Positions 35,922 to 44,473 of a stretch of DNA of 64,000 bases are shown in pieces. A program made the position numbers and the translations under genes. This DNA is from Hahella sp018986435 (GTDB lineage Bacteria; Pseudomonadota; Gammaproteobacteria; Pseudomonadales; Oleiphilaceae). The notes under the pieces were generated by a model. That model was not told the DNA's origin. It saw nothing but the letters and a program-made list of their open reading frames with translations, and did no database searches. The DNA lies in NCBI RefSeq assembly GCF_050749805.1, contig NZ_CP192738.1, positions 1,054,001-1,118,000 on the forward strand, read 5' to 3'. How positions within the stretch are numbered: position 1 is the stretch's first letter; the number at the start of each line of letters is the position of its first letter.

Positions 35922-36251
35922 TCAATCGCTCTCTTCCGTGGCGGTGAGGGCCACGAATATTTGCCGGCCTTCCATGCGCACCTGGAATGTGCGCGTACAG
36001 CCGGTGTCATAACCTTGGGCTTCGCCGTCCTGCAGGCTGATCACCCAGTTGTGCAGCGGGCAGGTGACGTTGTCGCCGTGTACGATTCCCTGGGACAGCG
36101 CGCCGCCCTTGTGCGGGCATTTGTCGCGCAGGGCGAACACTTTGTCGTCCTTGGTGCGAAACACCGCCAGGTCGCCGAAACGGGACTGCACTACGCGGGC
36201 GCCAAGACGCGGTATTTCTTCAAGACTGCCTACCTCGATCCACTGTGTCAT
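35922..36251 (-). CDS. nirD: Nitrite reductase small subunit
   Basis: 109 residues with a Rieske-type fold. Visible ligand pattern CPHKGG then CPLHNWVISL (C-x-H ... C-x2-H), so a [2Fe-2S] cluster is likely to be bound. It is the small subunit partner of NirB, supporting NADH-dependent nitrite-to-ammonia reduction. It lies 60 bp downstream of nirB and 99 bp upstream of nasA, reading the minus strand. Confidence 0.92.
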   Translation of the reverse strand: MTQWIEVGSLEEIPRLGARVVQSRFGDLAVFRTKDDKVFALRDKCPHKGGALSQGIVHGDNVTCPLHNWVISLQDGEAQGYDTGCTRTFQVRMEGRQIFVALTATEESD

Positions 36252-36311
36252 AGTTGATATCTCTTCTGTCTTACGTCTCTGTGGTACTCAGATTCAGGTA
36301 TCTGTGCGGTT

Positions 36312-38762
36312 TCAGTTCAATTGCGTGAGAGGTATGAATTCCTGTTTTTCTACGCCTTGAGCCGCCCGTTCCGCCCAGGGGTCGATCTGCGCCAGTGTCT
36401 GCGACGCCAGGAAGCGGGTGTGAAACGCTTTGCGCTGTTCCGGGTTGTCCACCAGCTCGGTCTTGATATAGCTGAGACCGACGCGCTCCACCCAGGGCGC
36501 GGTGCGCTCGTTGTGGTGACCCTGTTCGCGGTACATCTGCATGAAGGCGCCGGCGTACTCCATGACGTCGTCCATGGTGGATACTTTGACCAGGAAGTCG
36601 GATACGCGCACTTTCATGCCGCCGTTGCCGCCTACGTAAAGTTCCCAGCCGGAGTCCACCGCTACGACGCCGAAGTCCTTGATCGTCGCTTCGGCGCAAT
36701 TGCGCGGGCAGCCGGATACCGCCATTTTCACTTTGGCTGGCGTCCAGGAGCCCCAGGTCATCTTCTCCAATTTGACGCCCATACCGGTGGAGTCCTGGGT
36801 GCCGAAGCGGCAGAACTCCGAGCCGACGCAGGTCTTCACGGTGCGCAAGGCTTTGCCGTAGGCGTGACCGGACACCATGCCGGCGTCGTTCAGGTCCTTC
36901 CAGATGTGGGGCAGGTCTTCTTTCTTGACCCCGAGCAGGTCGATACGCTGGCCGCCGGTGACTTTCACGCAGGGCACTTGGTATTTGTCCGCCGCATCAG
37001 CGATGGCGCGCAGTTCGTTGGGCGTAGTGAGGCCGCCCCACATGCGCGGTACGACGCTGTAAGTATTGTCTTTCTGAATATTGGCGTGCACCCGCTCGTT
37101 GATGAAGCGGGAGCGTGGATCATCCACTTTCTGGTCCGGCCAGGCGCAAACCAGATAATAGTTGATGGCCGGGCGGCAGACATGACAGCCGTCCGGCTTG
37201 TCCCATTCCATGAAAGCGGCGACTTCATGAAAGGTTTTCAGGCTGTTATCGAGGATGGTTTTGCGGACAGTGTCATGGCCGTAGCCAGTGCATTTACAAA
37301 GTGGCTTTTCGCTGGGCGCGGTGCTGTAGTCGCCGCCCACGGTGGCCGCCAGAACCTGTTCCACCAGTCCGGTGCAGGAGCCGCAGGAGGCGGAGGCCTT
37401 GGTGGCGGCGCGTACGTCGTCCAGGGTGTAGAGTTTGTTGTCGGTGATGGCTTTGACGATGTCGCCTTTGCAGACGCCGTTGCAACCGCAGATTTCTGTG
37501 TCGTCAGGCAATTCCGCGACGGCGTTGATGCCCTGGCGGCCGGAATCGCCCACCAAGTGTTGGCCGAACAGCAAGGTGTCGCGGAAGTCGCTGATGTTGG
37601 TTTTGTCGCGCATCAGTTGGAAGTACCAGGAGCCGTCTCCAGTGTCGCCGAACATGACGGAGCCGATGATTTTGTCCTCTCGGATCACCACCTTTTTATA
37701 GACGCCGCGCTTGGGGTCCTGAAACACGATGTTTTCGCTGTCGTTGTCCCCCAGGAAATTACCGGCGGAAAACACATCAATGCCAGTGACTTTGAGTTTG
37801 GTGGAGACTTCTTTCTGCTTGTAGATGCCAATGCCGTAGCCCGCCAGATGGTTGGCGCAGACTTTGGCCTGATCCCAAATGGGGGCGACTAAGCCGAATA
37901 ATTCCCCCCGGTGTTGGACGCACTCGCCAATGGCGTAGATGCTGGGGTCGAAGGTCTGCATGGTGTCATTGACCACCACTCCGCGCTCACAATACAAACC
38001 GCAGGATTGCGCCAGCTCGGTGTTGGGACGAATGCCGACCGCCATCACTACGATATCCGCAGGCAGCGTCTCGCCGGTGTCGAACTTGATCGCTTTGACG
38101 CCGCCATGTTCATCGCCTTCCAGGCAAGACGTGTTGGCGGACATGCGGAATTTCATGCCGCGCTCTTCCAGGGCCGCCTGTAGAAAGCGGGCGGAAGGAC
38201 CATCCAGCTGGCGATTCATCAGAATTTCCAGGTTATGCACGACCGTGACGTCCATGCCGTGTTTCAACAATCCGTTGGCGGCTTCCAGACCAAGCAGGCC
38301 GCCGCCGATCACAATAGCGTGCTGTTTGGATTTGGCGGCGGACAGCATGGTGTCCACATCGGAAATATCCCGGAAGGTGATGACGCCTTTCAGGTCTTTG
38401 CCTGGCACAGGAATAATGAAGGGATTGGAGCCGGTGGACAGCAGCAGCCTGTCATAGGGCGCTTTCGTCCCGTCCGCCGCATACACGACCTTGTTGCGGC
38501 GATCCACTTTCAACGCCCGTTTTTCCCAGCCGGCGTACAAGGTGATCTGGTGGGTTTTGTACCATTCCATGTCGTTGATCATGATGTCTTCGAGCGTCTT
38601 TTCTCCGGACAACAACGGCGACAACATGATGCGGTTGTAATTGCCGTGAGGCTCTGATCCGAACACGGTGATGTCGTATTTATCCGGCGCTATTTTTAGC
38701 AACTCCTCGACCGTCCGCATTCCAGCCATTCCATTTCCGACGACGACTAATTTTTCTTTCAT
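36312..38762 (-). CDS. nirB: Nitrite reductase [NAD(P)H] large subunit
   Basis: Siroheme nitrite reductase making ammonium. 816 residues from the ATG at 38762, which follows GGAGAAGG by four bases; a longer in-frame start would add six residues. Order: FAD/NAD oxidoreductase domain starting LVVVGNGMAGMRTVEELL, BFD-like [2Fe-2S] domain (CGCNGVCKGDIV...CGSCTGLV), a second BFD-like segment (CKCTGYGHD), then the ferredoxin-like and siroheme domain with cluster ligands TCVGSEFCRFGTQD and SGCPRNCAEATI. First gene of the nirB-nirD-nasA operon, preceded by a sigma-54-type promoter. Confidence 0.95.
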   Translation of the reverse strand: MKEKLVVVGNGMAGMRTVEELLKIAPDKYDITVFGSEPHGNYNRIMLSPLLSGEKTLEDIMINDMEWYKTHQITLYAGWEKRALKVDRRNKVVYAADGTKAPYDRLLLSTGSNPFIIPVPGKDLKGVITFRDISDVDTMLSAAKSKQHAIVIGGGLLGLEAANGLLKHGMDVTVVHNLEILMNRQLDGPSARFLQAALEERGMKFRMSANTSCLEGDEHGGVKAIKFDTGETLPADIVVMAVGIRPNTELAQSCGLYCERGVVVNDTMQTFDPSIYAIGECVQHRGELFGLVAPIWDQAKVCANHLAGYGIGIYKQKEVSTKLKVTGIDVFSAGNFLGDNDSENIVFQDPKRGVYKKVVIREDKIIGSVMFGDTGDGSWYFQLMRDKTNISDFRDTLLFGQHLVGDSGRQGINAVAELPDDTEICGCNGVCKGDIVKAITDNKLYTLDDVRAATKASASCGSCTGLVEQVLAATVGGDYSTAPSEKPLCKCTGYGHDTVRKTILDNSLKTFHEVAAFMEWDKPDGCHVCRPAINYYLVCAWPDQKVDDPRSRFINERVHANIQKDNTYSVVPRMWGGLTTPNELRAIADAADKYQVPCVKVTGGQRIDLLGVKKEDLPHIWKDLNDAGMVSGHAYGKALRTVKTCVGSEFCRFGTQDSTGMGVKLEKMTWGSWTPAKVKMAVSGCPRNCAEATIKDFGVVAVDSGWELYVGGNGGMKVRVSDFLVKVSTMDDVMEYAGAFMQMYREQGHHNERTAPWVERVGLSYIKTELVDNPEQRKAFHTRFLASQTLAQIDPWAERAAQGVEKQEFIPLTQLN

Positions 38763-38812
38763 GGACCTTCTCCAGCTCACTGAATCCGCTACAGGCTAAT
38801 TGACTCTGGTAG

Positions 38813-38828
38813 AGCATGAATGGCGCCA
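38813..38828 (-). promoter_or_regulatory. Sigma-54 promoter candidate for nirB operon
   Basis: Read on the minus strand TGGCGCCATTCATGCT matches TGGCACGN4TTGCW with the invariant GG (-24) and GC (-12) at exactly ten bases apart. The start of transcription would be near 38802, about 40 bases ahead of the nirB ATG. Confidence 0.65.
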
Positions 38829-38903
38829 ATCGGCCAAGTTGGATTTTTAAGTGGCTGTAAATAAAAGAGTAATTTTCGGTTTTGGAGGTTTTATAGGACG
38901 TTG

Positions 38904-38920
38904 TGCATTTTGATGGTGCG
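38904..38920. promoter_or_regulatory. NtrC-type enhancer site 1
   Basis: TGCATTTTGATGGTGCG resembles the NtrC dyad TGCACY-N5-GGTGCA, with matches in both half-sites and the right 5-base centre. It lies about 110 bases upstream of the nirB start point, a classical enhancer distance. Confidence 0.6.
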
Positions 38921-39014
38921 GAATTTAGAGTGAGTTTTGATCTAAAAAAGTGCGCAAATTTTAGTTGGCGCCCAACAAGAGTGATTAATTTGGTGCGACT
39001 TTGGTTTTTTGTGT

Positions 39015-39031
39015 TGCGCCTATTTGGTGCG
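39015..39031. promoter_or_regulatory. NtrC-type enhancer site 2
   Basis: TGCGCCTATTTGGTGCG matches TGCACY-N5-GGTGCA at all but two specified positions. It lies about 175 bases before the transporter's predicted transcription start and about 220 from the nirB one. A third partial half-site (GGTGCG) occurs at 38991-38996. Confidence 0.6.
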
Positions 39032-39074
39032 TTTTTATGGCGGGTAAAACGCCTAACGCCCTGTCTGATAAATT

Positions 39075-39087
39075 TAATTATCTGATA
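39075..39087. promoter_or_regulatory. Possible IHF site
   Basis: TAATTATCTGATA fits the reverse IHF consensus YAAN4TTGATW with one mismatch, and lies between an NtrC site and a sigma-54 promoter, where IHF bends DNA in many such systems. The consensus is loose and the region AT-rich, so chance is possible. Confidence 0.3.
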
Positions 39088-39172
39088 TACATAGGTATTT
39101 ACGTTTTTCCCCTGTTGCGAGCGAAATATCCAGGCAGGCTGAAAGGAGGTTGGACAGGCTCGATTTGTCGGT

Positions 39173-39188
39173 TGGCACAGCTTTTGTA
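39173..39188 (+). promoter_or_regulatory. Sigma-54 promoter candidate for the nitrate transporter
   Basis: TGGCACAGCTTTTGTA has the -24 element TGGCAC intact and the -12 element as TTGT, with GG and GT exactly ten bases apart. The start would fall near 39199, about 45 bases before the transporter ATG. Confidence 0.7.
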
Positions 39189-39243
39189 GTTCCTGTGAGT
39201 GCTTTTCTATAAGAACTCAACTGCCAATAAGACAGGAAGATTT

Positions 39244-40716
39244 ATGTCATCCGATAAACTCAATATTCTGGATCTGTCCCAAGGGGGCGTCCGAACCTTG
39301 CATTACACCTGGTTCGCGTTTTTCCTCACGTTCGTCATGTGGTTTTCCCACGCGCCGATGAAGCCCTTCATTGTGGAAGCCTTCAATATGTCCAATGAGC
39401 AGTGGAAGGCGCTGCTGATTTTGAACGTGGCGCTGACCATTCCTGCGCGTATCGTTATCGGCATGTTGGTGGATAAGTTCGGCCCGCGTGCGGTGTACAG
39501 TCTGTTGCTGATGATTTCCGCTTTCCTGTGTTGGGGATTTGCGTTTTCCACGACCTTTGAGCAGCTTGCTCTGTTCCGCTTTCTGTGTGGATTCATTGGC
39601 GCTGGTTTTGTCATTGGCATTCGTCTGGTCGGAGAGTGGTTTCCCGCTAAAACCGTCGGCGTGGCGGAAGGCGTTTATGGCGGCTGGGGTAACTTCGGCT
39701 CCACCGCGGCGGCCTGGACGTTGCCTTCAATCGCCGCCTATATCTATGGCGGCGATGAAGGATGGCGTTATGCGATCGCCACCACGGGCGTCGTCGCTTT
39801 CTTCTATGGACTGCTGTTTTATCGCAAAGTCCGCAACACCCCGAAGGGCTCCACCTATTTCAAACCCAAAAAGAGCGGCGGGCTGGAAGTCAGCTCCTGG
39901 AAAGACTTCTGGTTTTATATCGCTATGAACCTGCCCATGTATATCGCTTTGGCGGTGCTGACCTGGAAGCTGTCTCCCGCCGGTCTGGGACTGCTATCCG
40001 ACTCCACGGCGCTGATCTTGTGGGCGGGCCTGGGGGCGCTGTTCATCGTGCAGTTCTGGCAGATCTACAACGTCAATCATGAGCGTCTGAAGCAGGGCGT
40101 GCCGGAAATGCAGCGCTACAAGTTCAAGCAGGTGGCGGTGTTGGACTGGGCGTATTTCGTGACTTTTGGATCAGAGTTGGCGGTGGTGTCGATGTTGCCC
40201 GCTTTCTTTATGGAGACCTTTGGTTTGTCTCCGGTTCAGGCTGGCTTGCTGGGCGGGGCCTTCGCGTTGATGAATCTGGTGGCGCGGCCCGGCGGAGGTC
40301 TGTTGTCGGATCGCTTTGGCCGTAAAAAAACCTTGTCCATTCTGATTGCGGGCTTGGCGGTGGGGTATCTGTTGCTGAGTCAGATTTCCTCAACCTGGAT
40401 GATCGCCGCGGCGGTGGCTTCGGTGATGTTCTGTTCCTTCTTCGTGCAGGCGGGGGAAGGCGCCGTGTTCGCCATGGTGCCGCTGGTGCAGCGTCGTATG
40501 ACCGGACAAATCGCGGGCATGGCGGGCGCCTACGGCAATGTGGGCGGCGTGACTTTCCTGACGGTGTATTCATTCGTCGACGCATCCACATTCTTTATGG
40601 TCATCGCAGGAGCGGCGGCGGTTTGTTTTCTCGCCGTGCAGTTTCTGGATGAACCAGAAGGTCATATGGTCGAAGTAGGCGAAGACGGCAGCGTGCAGCT
40701 GATTGAAGTGAACTGA
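39244..40716 (+). CDS. Nitrate/nitrite transporter (MFS, NNP family)
   Basis: 490-residue, twelve-helix inner-membrane transporter of the nitrate-nitrite porter family. Nitrate signature motifs are GVYGGWGNFGSTAAAW in helix 5 and GMAGAYGNVGGVTFLT in helix 11; an MFS loop motif LVDKFGPR follows helix 2. The ATG at 39244 is preferred because GACAGGAAG precedes it; an upstream in-frame start at 39199 would coincide with the predicted transcription start. It supplies nitrate to the divergently transcribed reductases and is followed by the phosphatase-kinase gene 61 bases on. Confidence 0.93.
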   Translation: MSSDKLNILDLSQGGVRTLHYTWFAFFLTFVMWFSHAPMKPFIVEAFNMSNEQWKALLILNVALTIPARIVIGMLVDKFGPRAVYSLLLMISAFLCWGFAFSTTFEQLALFRFLCGFIGAGFVIGIRLVGEWFPAKTVGVAEGVYGGWGNFGSTAAAWTLPSIAAYIYGGDEGWRYAIATTGVVAFFYGLLFYRKVRNTPKGSTYFKPKKSGGLEVSSWKDFWFYIAMNLPMYIALAVLTWKLSPAGLGLLSDSTALILWAGLGALFIVQFWQIYNVNHERLKQGVPEMQRYKFKQVAVLDWAYFVTFGSELAVVSMLPAFFMETFGLSPVQAGLLGGAFALMNLVARPGGGLLSDRFGRKKTLSILIAGLAVGYLLLSQISSTWMIAAAVASVMFCSFFVQAGEGAVFAMVPLVQRRMTGQIAGMAGAYGNVGGVTFLTVYSFVDASTFFMVIAGAAAVCFLAVQFLDEPEGHMVEVGEDGSVQLIEVN

Positions 40717-40777
40717 TTGACATGGGCGTATCGCTGCGGCGTACTACCTTTAACTTTCGCAGCAGGATTAGTGGCGC

Positions 40778-42517
40778 ATGATATTCGCCAGCGATTTGTC
40801 GCTATCTGTTGATCAACACAGCATGGCGGGGGTGAAACCCCGCAATGAAGACTGCATTGGCGTGCGTATTCCTGATCGGGAAACGTTGCAACTGAAAGGA
40901 GCTGTGGCGGTCATCGCCGATGGCGTCAGCGCGGCGGAAGCGGGCAAGGAAGCCAGCGAAGCCTGCGTCACCAATTTCCTGAGCGATTACTTCTGCACCC
41001 CGGATTCCTGGTCGGTGAAAAACGCCGCGCAGAAAGTGCTGCAGGCGTTGAATCGTTGGCTTTATGGACAAAGCCTGCGCACGCTGAATGACGACAAAGG
41101 ATACGTGTGCACGTTGTCCATTCTGGTATTGAAGTCGACGCAGGCGCATATCTTTCATGTGGGCGACAGCCGGATTTATCTCTATCGGCAGGGCGAGCTG
41201 GAGCAGATTACAACGGATCATACCGCCCGCGTCGATGCAGAGCGCACTTATCTGGCCCGGGCGATGGGTTTTTCCCCCAATCTGGACATCGATTACCGCG
41301 TGATGGACGTGCAGGCCGGAGATGTGTTTTTGTTGAGCACGGATGGTCTGCATGATTTTATCTCGCACAATCAATTGCGGGAGCGGCTGCGAGGCGCAGC
41401 GCAAACGACGTTTCAGGGACTTGCGGCGGACCTTTTACAGACAGCGCTGCAGGCGGGCAGTGACGATAACCTGAGTTGTCAGATACTCCGGGTGGACAGC
41501 CTCGGCTTGCGCGATGCGGACGCCTGCTGTCGCGAGCTCAGTCGCCTGCCGTTTCCCCCGCCGTTGGAAGTGGGACAGAGTCTGGACGGCTATCGCGTCG
41601 AGCGCATTCTGCACGAAACCGCGCGCAGTCAGGTCTATCAGGTTACTGATATAGAAACCGGTACGCGCGCGGTAATGAAAACCCCGTCACTTAATTTTGT
41701 GGACGATCCCGCCTATATCGAACGTTTCACCATGGAGGAATGGATTGCCCGGCGCGTTCAGAATCCCCATGTGGCGGGCCTGATTCCCTGCAAACGAGCG
41801 CGCAGCTGTTTGTATTATTTGACGGAGTTCGTGCCGGGCGCGCCCTTGTCACGATGGATTCGCGACAACTCCCGCCCGGATATTCATCGGGTGACGCGTA
41901 TTTTGGAACAGATAGTCAAAGGCGTGCGGGCGTTGCATCGCAAAGAGACTTTGCACCAGGATATCAAGCCGGACAATCTCCTGATTACTAATGAGGATCA
42001 CGTCACGCTGGTGGATTTTGGTTCCTGTCGTATTCCGGGTGTGGAGGAAATGTATCTGCCCATTGCCCGGGAAAGGGCGCTGGGCACCGCCAGCTATAGC
42101 GCGCCGGAATACGTGTTGGGGACGAAAGCCACAACGCGATCCGAGCTGTTTTCCGTGGCGGTAATCGGGTATGAAATGTTGACCGGGCATTTGCCGTACG
42201 GCGAAGCCTATGAAAAGGCCGCGTCGCCGACCGCGTTGGCCAAATTAAAATATACCCCCGCCTATCATCACAACCCGATGGTTCCGGTGTGGATGGACGG
42301 GGCCTTGAAGAAAGCCCTGCAACTGGACCCGCGTCGTCGCTACGACAGCTTTTCCGAATGGTTGCAGGACATGACTCATCCCAACTCCCGGCTCATGCCG
42401 GATAACGCACTGCCTATCATTGAGCGCAATCCTTTGGCCTTCTGGCGCACGCTGAGCGGGATTCTACTGCTTACACAGCTGGCCACTTTACTGTGGTTGC
42501 TGCATCTGTGGCGATAG
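40778..42517 (+). CDS. PP2C phosphatase fused to Ser/Thr kinase, C-terminal membrane anchor
   Basis: 579 residues with two opposing enzymes. PP2C domain (about 10-240): metal residues in KPRNEDC (D25), ADGVS (D48), LSTDGLHD (D189) and GSDDNLS (D230). Kinase domain (about 268-530): catalytic lysine K301 in AVMK, HQDIKPDN (393-400), DFG (413-415) and SAPE (441-444), all intact. A single hydrophobic helix at 553-575 would tether it to the inner membrane. The same gene order with a kinase beside nirBD and the nitrate transporter occurs in Pseudomonas, so a role in controlling nitrate uptake or assimilation is plausible but unproven. Confidence 0.9.
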   Translation: MIFASDLSLSVDQHSMAGVKPRNEDCIGVRIPDRETLQLKGAVAVIADGVSAAEAGKEASEACVTNFLSDYFCTPDSWSVKNAAQKVLQALNRWLYGQSLRTLNDDKGYVCTLSILVLKSTQAHIFHVGDSRIYLYRQGELEQITTDHTARVDAERTYLARAMGFSPNLDIDYRVMDVQAGDVFLLSTDGLHDFISHNQLRERLRGAAQTTFQGLAADLLQTALQAGSDDNLSCQILRVDSLGLRDADACCRELSRLPFPPPLEVGQSLDGYRVERILHETARSQVYQVTDIETGTRAVMKTPSLNFVDDPAYIERFTMEEWIARRVQNPHVAGLIPCKRARSCLYYLTEFVPGAPLSRWIRDNSRPDIHRVTRILEQIVKGVRALHRKETLHQDIKPDNLLITNEDHVTLVDFGSCRIPGVEEMYLPIARERALGTASYSAPEYVLGTKATTRSELFSVAVIGYEMLTGHLPYGEAYEKAASPTALAKLKYTPAYHHNPMVPVWMDGALKKALQLDPRRRYDSFSEWLQDMTHPNSRLMPDNALPIIERNPLAFWRTLSGILLLTQLATLLWLLHLWR

Positions 42518-42520
42518 CGC

Positions 42521-43504
42521 TCAGGAACCCGCCGGAGCGGGAATTTCCGCCGCCACTTTCTCTCCGATCAGTTGATGGGTTTTACCGGAAGGGTGAATGC
42601 TGTCGAAGTAATAGAAACTGTCGAACTGCTCTTCGCTACAGATGTCGCTGAACTCCAGGTCTTCCGTCACGTAACAGCCGTCGGTGGTGTTGGTGAAGCC
42701 GTAGTCGGCGGCGTTGTTAAGGATATCCAGAGCAATCTGATAAGAGTTGATCATGGTGACTTTCGCATCGCCCATATTCAATGCAGACAGTTTTAGCTCC
42801 ACCTGGCTGTTGAAATAATTCGTCAGGTCGCTGACCAGTTGTGAGCGGCCTTCCTGTCCGGGCTCCGCTGACTCTTTCAACACTTTGGGCGTTTTGCCCA
42901 CATCCGGGACCGTCAGCACGACGATGTTTTTTCCGCCTTTGTCGATCACTTCCTGAACGTTGGCGGCGACTTTGTCTGCGGCGAGATTCAGGGCGTTGGT
43001 GTTGTTGGGAGAGGTCTCTCCGCGCTGTTCAAGAATATCGTTGCCGCCGATAAAGAACAGGTACAGCGCTTTCGGGGACGCTTCTTCGGAGTGATATTCC
43101 ATGTAGGTGTCCACCTGGAAATCCAGGTCGATATTCTGATCTGCGTCCGCCTGTCCACCGGCTACGGCGTAGTTGGTGCCGTCAGTGATTTCGCCCAGAT
43201 ACAGAGATGGCTCCACCTCCAGGTTCAGGGACTCCGCCACGTAATCCACAATCAACTTACCGTTGGAAATCCGATTGTTGTAAAAGGGGTAAGGCAGGTC
43301 TGTCTCCAGAGAGAGGTAGCCGCCGATATTCCCGGTATCAGACAGACTATCTCCAAATACATAGAGCGCGCTGTAGGGGCGGGACTCAGAGGTCTCCTTC
43401 TCTTCATCATCGCTCAGTTGACAGCCCGAGAGGGCTATTGCGCACGCCAACGGCGCCAAAAAAGTTTGTTTCCAGGTTCCTTTCACCATGTTCATTATGC
43501 TCAT
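42521..43504 (-). CDS. SGNH/GDSL-family esterase lipoprotein
   Basis: About 327 residues: lipoprotein signal ending LSGC, acidic linker, then a GDSL esterase with the nucleophile motif YVFGDSLSDTGN (block I), an asparagine block FIGGNDI, and catalytic Asp-His in DSIHPSGKTHQ. It should hydrolyse lipids or other esters at the cell envelope; the substrate is unknown. The start is placed at the ATG at 43504, or the next ATG at 43495; a longer frame to 43582 would put an implausible leader before the signal. Convergent with the kinase gene by 3 bases. Confidence 0.85.
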   Translation of the reverse strand: MSIMNMVKGTWKQTFLAPLACAIALSGCQLSDDEEKETSESRPYSALYVFGDSLSDTGNIGGYLSLETDLPYPFYNNRISNGKLIVDYVAESLNLEVEPSLYLGEITDGTNYAVAGGQADADQNIDLDFQVDTYMEYHSEEASPKALYLFFIGGNDILEQRGETSPNNTNALNLAADKVAANVQEVIDKGGKNIVVLTVPDVGKTPKVLKESAEPGQEGRSQLVSDLTNYFNSQVELKLSALNMGDAKVTMINSYQIALDILNNAADYGFTNTTDGCYVTEDLEFSDICSEEQFDSFYYFDSIHPSGKTHQLIGEKVAAEIPAPAGS

Positions 43505-43927
43505 CCTATTTCTACAGTTAGCTCTCTTTATTCCTGCGGCCGCCAAAACCGGGCCTTCAGCGTCCGTCCGTCTCAACTCCAACGCTCCGCGTGAACTTGA
43601 GTCGTTACCCCCTTATCGCAGGAACCATGCCTGAAATGAGAAATAACCCACTGATTGACTGTAATCCCCCGAAATCATTGGGCTGAGAGGAAATTGATGA
43701 TGAAGAACAAGAACTTGTTTTACTGAACGCTATTCAGTTTTTTGTAAAAACGGCTACTGGAATTTGTAAAATTAGGTGTGGAAGATGCCTAAATAATTCC
43801 TTCATCCAAGTTTTGATGAATAGGTGTTAGGCTGATTACCTGCATGCTGTGTTAATAACCAAAGACAAATAAGCATCTAGCGGCATGAGTTTGGTAACTC
43901 TGCGGACGATAAGGAGTGCTTTAAGTA
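43505..43927. other. Divergent intergenic region, AT-rich toward the nuclease cassette
   Basis: About 420 bases between the esterase and the nuclease-like gene. The base composition shifts to AT-rich from about 43,640 onward, in step with the cassette that follows, which suggests the left edge of a transferred segment. No direct repeats, integrase or tRNA were found. No ORF of note. Confidence 0.5.
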
Positions 43928-44473
43928 ATGGATGAAGAATTTAAGAAAGAGATGGGTAACAAATCTTCCTTGGAGAAAATTCACGGAACCTGCCCAAGTA
44001 GTGAGGATAACGCAGATTTAGCTCCAAAAGATTGCGATCATGATTGGGAAGCTATTTCGCAACCGTCAGTTGCAGAAGCTACTGAGGCTAATAAGAAGTT
44101 AATAGATAAGCTTGGTAATAAGGCGAGTAGGTCTGGACAAAAAAGAGGCTATGCGTTCGAGAACAGAGCTATAGAAGACAACCTTCCAAAGATGAATCTT
44201 GTAAGTGCAGGTGCTGAGTATAAATGTAAAAAGTGTGGTCAAGATCAGGAGGTAGATGTTGTTGGAGATAGGCAAATAGGTGAGGCTAAGAGTACAAATG
44301 CTAATCAGTACAAGAATAAAGGTAAACAAAGGAAGCGGTTAAGAGATATTCAGTCCAAGCTGTTCGACCCTTCTTTGCCTCCGAGAGCCAAGATTGATGG
44401 ACAAAATGAAGATCACCAGGAACTAAAAAAAAGGTACGAAAATTCTGGGTTTGAAGTGGAGGTGGTTAACTAA
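43928..44473 (+). CDS. Putative PD-(D/E)XK nuclease effector
   Basis: 181-residue, strongly charged, Lys/Asp-rich protein with no signal peptide or membrane helix, in AT-rich DNA unlike its neighbours. Its C-terminal half fits a PD-(D/E)XK nuclease fold: helix glutamate E78 in GYAFENRAI, D110 in EVDVVGD, and E119-A-K121 in IGEAKS, at canonical spacing. A C-x2-C pair (C100, C103) in YKCKKCGQ sits just before the D110 strand, with C22 and C36 in the N-terminal region, so a structural zinc is possible. A Lys/Arg-rich helix (about 128-142) would contact nucleic acid. The stop codon shares one base with the next gene's ATG. Family and target are not recognised; nuclease activity is an inference. 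Confidence 0.6.
   Translation: MDEEFKKEMGNKSSLEKIHGTCPSSEDNADLAPKDCDHDWEAISQPSVAEATEANKKLIDKLGNKASRSGQKRGYAFENRAIEDNLPKMNLVSAGAEYKCKKCGQDQEVDVVGDRQIGEAKSTNANQYKNKGKQRKRLRDIQSKLFDPSLPPRAKIDGQNEDHQELKKRYENSGFEVEVVN

Noticed and set aside
36321..37892. 523-codon plus-strand open frame opposite nirB
   Set aside because: Antisense to intact, motif-complete nirB; its valine- and alanine-rich product is typical of a shadow frame.
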